Shown here in pieces: positions 58,520 to 64,000 of a stretch of 64,000 nucleotides of DNA. Source of the DNA: Paenibacillus oenotherae. GTDB taxonomy: Bacteria > Bacillota > Bacilli > Paenibacillales > Paenibacillaceae. Below the pieces are notes generated by a model, which saw nothing but the letters and a program-made list of their open reading frames with translations, made no database searches and had not been told where the DNA came from. The position numbers and the translations under genes are program-made. Within the stretch, counting starts at the first letter, position 1, and every line of letters begins with the position of its first letter. The stretch covers positions 186,001 through 250,000 of the forward strand of contig NZ_JAHZIJ010000006.1 in NCBI RefSeq assembly GCF_019443105.1, written 5' to 3'.

Positions 58520-61417
58520 TTATTTATCCCTCCCGATCGTCAGAATAATCGTCATGGTCATGCCTACAACCGTCATGTACACGCCAAGATCAAACAGCAT
58601 GGCGGTTGCGAGCTCTGTTGTGCCAAGAAGCGGAATATCGAAATAGCCGAACGTATGCGACAGAAAGGGAGCATCAAACAGGAATGAGCCGATCCCTGTA
58701 AGGATTGCCACCGATAAGCCGAGAGCTGTTAATACACGGTAATCAATCGGTATGACTTTGCGAAGCGTCCTTCTGCCATAAGCCATAGCCAGCAGAATGA
58801 GGGCTGCTGCAGCCATTAGCGCTCCAATAAAGCCTCCTCCCGGATTGTTATGGCCGGTATTGAGCATGTACAGGGAGAACAATAGAATAATAACGATTGC
58901 AGCTTTGGCAATGGTCTTGAGAATAACATCATTGCTCCTGACAGCCAGATTGCTTGTGCGGCTGCGTTTGCCCCTGCCGTTGTCTTGTTCATTGGCAGGC
59001 AAGGCCTGTTTATCGGAAGTGCCCGGCTGCAATCTGATCAAGGCGCAGATCCCGAATGCAGCGATGCCAAGTACGAGAATTTCCAGCATGGTATCGAAGC
59101 CGCGGAAATCAACGAGAATAACGTTGACGACATTTTTGCCGCCTGCCAGCTTATAGCTCGACTCCAGGAAGAAATGCGATATCGATTCGAATGACCGTTC
59201 ACTGCTGGCAATTAGCGCGAGCAGCGTCATGGCGGCGCCGACTCCGACAGCAATGAGCAGATTGGACAATTTGAAGCGCAGCGCTGCTGCCTCCCTTTTC
59301 AGCTCCGGCAAATGATTGAAGCATAATAGAAATAGCGTGACGGATACGGTTTCAACAATGATCTGTGTTAGCGCAAGATCCGGTGCCCGGAAAATAACAA
59401 AGAACAAGGTAACCATATACCCCGCCGTCCCGGTCAAAATAATCGCGATCATGCGCGAGCTTGCGAAGGGAACTGCAATAACCGACAGGATCAGCACGAT
59501 CATGCTGACAGCCTCGAACAACGACATCGGCGCAAAATCCGCAAGATGAAGCGCAGCCAGATCAACAGTTCTAAAGATTGTCCAACCGATTGCCGCGATC
59601 AAAAAGACGAATATATAAATCAAATAATGCCGGATCGATCCCGTCATGTAGCGATTGGTCAGCCTGCGCGAGCCGGTATCCAGCAGCCTGAGCCCTTCGT
59701 CATAAGTGCGGTTCAATGTCAGCCTCCTGGTCCATAGCGGCTCGCGAATGGCGCTCAGACGAGCGTGCAGCTTGTAGAGGATCGTCCCCGCAAGGACAAC
59801 ACCGATCGTCATGAAGATCTCGGTTGTCCAGCCATGCCAGTGAGAGATCGTCACTACAAAATGCTCCCCAGGCACAAGCTGGCCCGGGTGTATAGCGGCC
59901 ATTGCAGGCTCGATGATGGAATAGGACAACAGATTCGGAAACAGACCGAACAGGATTGCAAGTACAGCTAGTGCAATGGGCGGCAGCAGCATGCCAACAG
60001 GCGCTTCACGCGGCTTCCTGTCCAGCTTGTCGGGCTGCTTACGCCCCAAGAACGTCCGGAACAACAGCAGCATGCTGTAGACGAATGTGAAGATGCTGGC
60101 GATCCATGCGGCAACCGGGAATAGTATGGCGAAGGATTCCATGTTCAGCTTGTCCATCCCCGTTATATTCAGCACAGCCGTGAAGAACATTTCCTTGCTC
60201 AGAAAGCCGTTGAACGGCGGAAGACCTGCCATGGAGAACGAGCCGATCAGCGCAATCGAGAATGTTAATGGCATGAATGACATTAACCCGCCAAGTCTGC
60301 GGATATCTCTCGTTCCCGTTTCATGGTCTACTATGCCGACCACCATGAACAGCGCTCCTTTGAACACGGCATGATTAATGAGATGGAAGACCGCCGCCAT
60401 CGTTGCCGCAGTATAGAGCAAGGATTGACTTCCCACGGAATAAAAGGCGCTTGCAGAGCCAAGGCCAAGCAAGCTCATCATAAGTCCAAGCTGGCTGATG
60501 GTGGAGTATGCCAGCATCGCCTTCAAATCCGTCTGCTTCATCGCCCGGTAGGAACCGTAGATCAGGGTAACCATTCCTGCTAAGGATACAGACCAGAACC
60601 AGAGAGCATCGCCCGAGAATACAGGACTGAGCCGCGCGACCAGATACAATCCGGCCTTCACCATCGTTGCCGAATGAAGATATGCGCTGACCGGAGTAGG
60701 TGCTTCCATCGCATCCGGCAGCCAGATATGGAAAGGAAATTGAGCAGACTTAGTAAACGCGCCAAGCAAAATCAGGAGCATCGCTGGTGCGAACAGCCCA
60801 TCGCCCATGATGGCGCTCAGATCGCCAATAATTGCACGGATGCTGAACGTCCCCGTCATGACATAGAGCAATACGAACCCGGCAAGCATCGCCAAGCCGC
60901 CGAATACCGTAATAACCATCGATTTCAGCGCACCGTATCTCGACTTTTCCCGATTATGCCAGAAGGCAATTAGCAAGAAGGAGGAAATGCTCGTCAATTC
61001 CCAGAACGCATACAGAACGATCATATTGTCGGACAGCACCACACCAAGCATTGCGCCCATAAACAGCAGCAGATAAATGTAAAACAGCCCCACTAGCTCC
61101 TTCCGCTTGTCCAGATAATAGATGGAATACAGCACAACCAATGTGCCAATCCCGCTAATAAGCAAGGCAAACAACAGACTGAGCCCATCCAGATATACAG
61201 TAAAATCAATGCCAAGCGACGGTATCCAGGGTATTCGTCCTGAGATTGCGTGCCCCTCCTGCACCGATGGAATTCGCGTTACAAAATAAATAAACAGCAG
61301 CGCAGGCGCAGGGATAATCAGCCATCCGGCATGAACACGACTCAGCAGCTTTTGAAGGAGCCGACAGGCTGCAGCCAGCAGAAACGGAAGCAGTATTGCC
61401 ATATGAAGATGAGTCAC
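58520..61417 (-). CDS. mrpA: Mrp sodium/proton antiporter subunit A fused to subunit B
   Basis: A 965-residue protein, first gene of the Mrp operon (A/B-C-D-E-F-G). The start is the GTG at 61417 (THLHMAILLPFLLAAACRLL), seven bases after GGGAGG; an upstream TTG is too close to it. Residues 1-640 are the NuoL-like part (YAFWELTSISSFLLIAFWHN, SAQFPFHIWLPDAMEAPTPVSAYLHSATMVKAGLYL), and residues 640-800 are the MrpA C-terminal domain (APDLALTQIIVETVSVTLFL). Residues about 825-965 are a complete MnhB/MrpB domain (NTGHNNPGGGFIGALMAAAALILLAMAYG, FYFDIPLLGTTELATAMLFDLGVYMTVVG-like), joined by a short charged linker (EQDNGRGKRSRTSNLAVRSN). MrpA-MrpB fusions are known in some bacteria. The system exports Na+ in exchange for protons. 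Confidence 0.93.
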   Translation of the reverse strand: MTHLHMAILLPFLLAAACRLLQKLLSRVHAGWLIIPAPALLFIYFVTRIPSVQEGHAISGRIPWIPSLGIDFTVYLDGLSLLFALLISGIGTLVVLYSIYYLDKRKELVGLFYIYLLLFMGAMLGVVLSDNMIVLYAFWELTSISSFLLIAFWHNREKSRYGALKSMVITVFGGLAMLAGFVLLYVMTGTFSIRAIIGDLSAIMGDGLFAPAMLLILLGAFTKSAQFPFHIWLPDAMEAPTPVSAYLHSATMVKAGLYLVARLSPVFSGDALWFWSVSLAGMVTLIYGSYRAMKQTDLKAMLAYSTISQLGLMMSLLGLGSASAFYSVGSQSLLYTAATMAAVFHLINHAVFKGALFMVVGIVDHETGTRDIRRLGGLMSFMPLTFSIALIGSFSMAGLPPFNGFLSKEMFFTAVLNITGMDKLNMESFAILFPVAAWIASIFTFVYSMLLLFRTFLGRKQPDKLDRKPREAPVGMLLPPIALAVLAILFGLFPNLLSYSIIEPAMAAIHPGQLVPGEHFVVTISHWHGWTTEIFMTIGVVLAGTILYKLHARLSAIREPLWTRRLTLNRTYDEGLRLLDTGSRRLTNRYMTGSIRHYLIYIFVFLIAAIGWTIFRTVDLAALHLADFAPMSLFEAVSMIVLILSVIAVPFASSRMIAIILTGTAGYMVTLFFVIFRAPDLALTQIIVETVSVTLFLLCFNHLPELKREAAALRFKLSNLLIAVGVGAAMTLLALIASSERSFESISHFFLESSYKLAGGKNVVNVILVDFRGFDTMLEILVLGIAAFGICALIRLQPGTSDKQALPANEQDNGRGKRSRTSNLAVRSNDVILKTIAKAAIVIILLFSLYMLNTGHNNPGGGFIGALMAAAALILLAMAYGRRTLRKVIPIDYRVLTALGLSVAILTGIGSFLFDAPFLSHTFGYFDIPLLGTTELATAMLFDLGVYMTVVGMTMTIILTIGRDK

Positions 61418-61530
61418 TTTCAATCCTCCCTCACTATTGTCAGAATTAGAAGCTTAGCATTTCCATAAATCGTTAAAAGTAAGTGCAGCAGACAGGAGAA
61501 ACTTAAAGAGAAACTTAAAGAGAAACCAAA

Positions 61531-61563
61531 AAAACGCAAAAAGAGCCCGCTGTTGGCAGGCTC
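61531..61563 (-). terminator. Rho-independent terminator
   Basis: On the minus strand GAGCC(TGCCAACAGCG)GGCTC is followed by TTTTTGCGTTTTTTT. It would end transcripts from the metE side before the Mrp promoter. Confidence 0.8.
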
Positions 61564-61673
61564 CTCCGGTCAAACAAATATGAGATTTACTAAACTGGTG
61601 TTAAGTATATCGTTCCGTCTTCCGGTTGTCAAAGATGAATTAATCGCTCTACAGGAACCCTTCGTGCTCAATT

Positions 61674-61851
61674 CCTGCAATTGTGCATCCTTTGATGTCC
61701 ATATCAAGCCGGCCTGGCATCATTCCTGCTATACCGCATCTTTTTGTCAGCCTAAGCCTATAGTGAGGGAGAAATTGCTAGAATACCTGCTCTATCGCAG
61801 GCTTTTCGCTTAATTAACCTGATTCAGCAAAAATAGATGCACTTTTGCAGG
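61674..61851. repeat. Palindrome array A8 (degenerate)
   Basis: Sites begin at 61674, 61724, 61786 and 61836 (spacings 50, 62, 50). Only the third, CCTGCTCTATCGCAGG, is perfect; the others have one or two changes in the right or left arm. The rest of 61418-61924 has no gene. Confidence 0.72.
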
Positions 61852-61924
61852 TTTGCGCACCGCGCATTCTACTATAGTATTCCACCGGGCAACTCAAGCA
61901 AGGTGGTGGTGGCTACTGCATAAG

Positions 61925-62086
61925 CTACTCATAGATCAACTGCCAGCGTTCCAACTGATCTGGCGAAGCATAGCTGAGATGATGGAATAAGGTCGTCAAA
62001 TCTTCTCTATTCATATTGTACATCATGGAGCGTATCACCTGGTCATCATCCACGGACATCAGAAAATATAAGAGATCTTGCCGCAT
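61925..62086 (-). CDS. Small acidic protein (53 aa), function unknown
   Basis: A short gene with a strong ribosome binding site (AGGAGGG, six to seven bases before the ATG at 62086). The product (MRQDLLYFLMSVDDDQVIRS at its start, ending DQLERWQLIYE) is soluble, acidic and probably helical. It starts 57 bp after the metE stop on the same strand, so it is probably co-transcribed with metE. I know no family for it. Confidence 0.65.
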   Translation of the reverse strand: MRQDLLYFLMSVDDDQVIRSMMYNMNREDLTTLFHHLSYASPDQLERWQLIYE

Positions 62087-62143
62087 ATATCCCTCCTGCT
62101 ACCTTTATTTGGACAGGGCATTCATCTTAGCGCTGCCAGCAGC

Positions 62144-64000
62144 TTATGCCTTTACATTTTGCAGCTTCTCGCGTGCAATTTGGGCAGCTTGAATCATGTT
62201 CTTAAGCGACGGGGCTGTCTCTGCCCAGCCTCTCGTCTTCAGGCCGCAATCGGGATTGATCCAGAACAGCTCCGGGTCCAGCACTCGAAGCGCCCGGTCG
62301 ATCATCTCCGACATCTCATCGACAGACGGTACACGCGGACTATGAATATCATAGACGCCAAGCCCGATGCCATGATCATAACCCTGAAGCTCGAAGCTTG
62401 CGATCAGTTCGCCATGACTGCGTGACGTCTCGATCGAGATGACATCCGCATCCAGCGCAAGGATGGAATCGATCATATCATGGAATTCACAGTAGCACAT
62501 ATGGGTATGAATCTGTGTCGTGTCCTGCACGCTCGCCGCCGATAGACGGAATGCTTTCACCGCCCATTGGAGATAAGCTTCCTGATCCCGCTGCTTGAGA
62601 GGCAATCCTTCGCGCAGTGCAGGCTCATCCACCTGAATCATCTCAATGCCGGCATCCTCCAGAGCGAGCACTTCACTCTTGAGCGCTAGCGCGATCTGGT
62701 TCGCCACGGCCTCACGGCTGAGGTCATCACGCACAAACGACCAATTCAGAATGGTAATGGGACCTGTCAGCATGCCTTTCACAGGCAGGCTTGTCAACGA
62801 TTGCGCATAGGCGCTCTCCTTGACCGTCATTGGAGCGGCGAAAGCCACATCTCCGTAAATGACGGGCGGCTTTACACAGCGGGAACCGTAAGACTGCACC
62901 CAACCGTTCTGGGTGAACAGGAACCCATCCAGCTTCTCTCCGAAAAATTCTACCATGTCCGTCCGTTCAAACTCGCCATGAACAAGCACATCAAGCCCGA
63001 TCTCTTCCTGAATGCGAATACAGGACTCGATCTCACGGTTCACAAACGCCTCGTACTGCGCTTGATCCCACTCATTGCGGCGCCACTTCAGACGGGCTTG
63101 GCGCACCTCCGGCGTCTGCGGGAAGCTGCCGATCGTGGTCGTAGGCAGAAGCGGCAGCTTCCATTTGCCGCGCTGCAGCTTGACACGATCACTGAACGGA
63201 AGATTCCGCTTCTCCCGCACAGCATCGATTGCGGCCATAGCATCGGCAATGTCCTTCCTGTTTCGCTCCGGAAGGGAGCGGAATTGGGACAGCGCCTGAC
63301 GGCTGCTGTCAAGTCCAGCAGATATGCCGGACTCATTCTGTCCGTTAAGCAATGCCCTCAGCAGCACGAGCTCATCCAGCTTCTCATTCGCGTATGCAAG
63401 CGAGCCTTTGATCGTCTCATTCAGCTTCACTTCGCGCTGCAGCGACACCGGAACATGGAGGAGACTGCAGGATGGCTGCAGAATAATGCGCTCTTGGGGC
63501 ACTGTTTTCAGCAGAGCTTGAATCAGCACGAGCTTGGCGTCCAGGTCAGAGCGCCAAATATTGCGTCCATCAATAACACCAGCTCCAAGCCACTTGTCTG
63601 CAGGCCAGCCATGAGCAGCCAGCGAAGCAGCATTGCCTCCGTTATCATGCACGAAATCAAGTCCGATGCCGCTTACTGGCAGCTTTACAAGCCGCTCATA
63701 ATGCTCCGCAGCTTCAAAATACGTTTGAAGCATTATATGCAGCTTAGGCACCTCTTTATTAATCTGCGCATAGATGGATTCCACGAGCGCAAACTCTTCC
63801 ACTCCGGTGTCCGTAACTAGCGCCGGCTCATCGATCTGAACCCATGCGACGCCCTCCGTTTCCAGCTCCTTCAGCAACTGTACATAAAGGGGCAGGAATT
63901 GCTTTACTTTCTCGCCCAATTGTTGAGCGGGAAAGCCCTTCGACAGCTTGAGGAAGGTATAGAGGCCTACAATAACCGGTCTTCCTTCGATTCCTGCTTT
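62144..64000 (-). CDS. metE: Cobalamin-independent methionine synthase MetE (N-terminus beyond the window)
   Basis: The visible 618 residues are the middle and C-terminal parts of MetE, which transfers a methyl group from 5-methyltetrahydrofolate (polyglutamate) to homocysteine. The reading frame is open to the window edge (KAGIEGRPVIVGLYTFLKLS), so about 140 residues are missing. Visible motifs: EGVAWVQIDEPALV and GLDFVHDNGG in the N-terminal barrel, LPTTTIGSFPQT at the linker, LVHGEFERTDMVEFFGEKLDG, the zinc ligands in THMCYCEF (His and Cys), IQVDEPALREGLPL and FWINPDCGLKTRGW (third ligand cysteine). A typical SAM or T-box leader would lie outside. A small gene follows. Confidence 0.96.
   Translation of the reverse strand, partial: KAGIEGRPVIVGLYTFLKLSKGFPAQQLGEKVKQFLPLYVQLLKELETEGVAWVQIDEPALVTDTGVEEFALVESIYAQINKEVPKLHIMLQTYFEAAEHYERLVKLPVSGIGLDFVHDNGGNAASLAAHGWPADKWLGAGVIDGRNIWRSDLDAKLVLIQALLKTVPQERIILQPSCSLLHVPVSLQREVKLNETIKGSLAYANEKLDELVLLRALLNGQNESGISAGLDSSRQALSQFRSLPERNRKDIADAMAAIDAVREKRNLPFSDRVKLQRGKWKLPLLPTTTIGSFPQTPEVRQARLKWRRNEWDQAQYEAFVNREIESCIRIQEEIGLDVLVHGEFERTDMVEFFGEKLDGFLFTQNGWVQSYGSRCVKPPVIYGDVAFAAPMTVKESAYAQSLTSLPVKGMLTGPITILNWSFVRDDLSREAVANQIALALKSEVLALEDAGIEMIQVDEPALREGLPLKQRDQEAYLQWAVKAFRLSAASVQDTTQIHTHMCYCEFHDMIDSILALDADVISIETSRSHGELIASFELQGYDHGIGLGVYDIHSPRVPSVDEMSEMIDRALRVLDPELFWINPDCGLKTRGWAETAPSLKNMIQAAQIAREKLQNVKA

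Noticed and set aside
62801-63820. 339-codon plus-strand frame opposite metE
   Set aside because: metE is unambiguous on the other strand; no ribosome binding site or recognisable domain in this frame.

Overview
The window looks like a chromosomal segment of an endospore-forming, low-to-medium GC Firmicute of the Paenibacillus type. The reasons are strong AGGAGG-type ribosome binding sites, frequent TTG/GTG starts, a GerA-family spore germination operon, a T-box leader on threonyl-tRNA synthetase, a multi-subunit Mrp antiporter, many small accessory operons and no phage or plasmid functions. The genus is inferred, not proven.

Layout. 1-3151 (minus strand) is an oligopeptide/dipeptide ABC transporter (two ATPases, permease B, and permease C cut by the window edge). 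3545-12293 (minus) is a nine-gene sulfur-scavenging operon plus its LysR regulator. It resembles the Bacillus subtilis ytm/yxe S-alkylcysteine pathways: amino-acid ABC importer, two luciferase-like monooxygenases, an M20 deacylase, a GNAT acetyltransferase and an unexpected DinB-family protein. The same inverted repeat (ATAATAGA-N5-TCTAT) lies upstream of both this operon and the peptide transporter, so one regulon is likely. 12742-18118 holds a small membrane protein, a secreted protein with two CBM21-like modules and a germinant-receptor operon in B-A-C order. 18154-25744 holds a DUF5071-like protein, a membrane protein, thrS with its T-box, a pentapeptide-repeat protein, a DUF1796 protein and a methyltransferase. 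26020-28189 is an arsR-arsB-arsC operon. 30393-39941 is a two-gene toxin-complex (Tc)-like locus: a 1170-residue TcA-like subunit with an N-terminal TPR region, and a 1998-residue SpvB/FG-GAP/RHS protein ending in a glycine-rich hydrophobic tail. 40153-52821 carries housekeeping and accessory genes: alkyltransferase-like protein, EamA exporter with a divergent MocR regulator, glutamate racemase, WYL regulator, HAD phosphatase, a ferritin-like protein beside an isomerase gene broken by an in-frame TAA, an AraC regulator and a CAP-domain protein. 54072-61417 includes an AhpD-like protein and the Mrp operon, with MrpA and MrpB fused and MrpE shortened. The right edge carries most of metE.

The intergenic DNA is unusual. 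Eight arrays of four 16-bp palindromes (consensus CCTGC-N6-GCAGG) occur with almost invariant spacings of 50/51, 61/62 and 50/51 bp. Two of these arrays sit inside MITE-like elements with GGGGCTGTCC-type ends, one lies beside a compact inverted repeat of the same end sequence, and two sit in a roughly 300-bp tandem duplication. A separate 111-bp double-hairpin element (GGGGAATG...CATTCCCC) has two full copies, a deleted copy and a copy whose central stem differs in sequence but not in pairing. These repeats, the Tc-like locus and the shared sulfur regulon are the main points for a second look.
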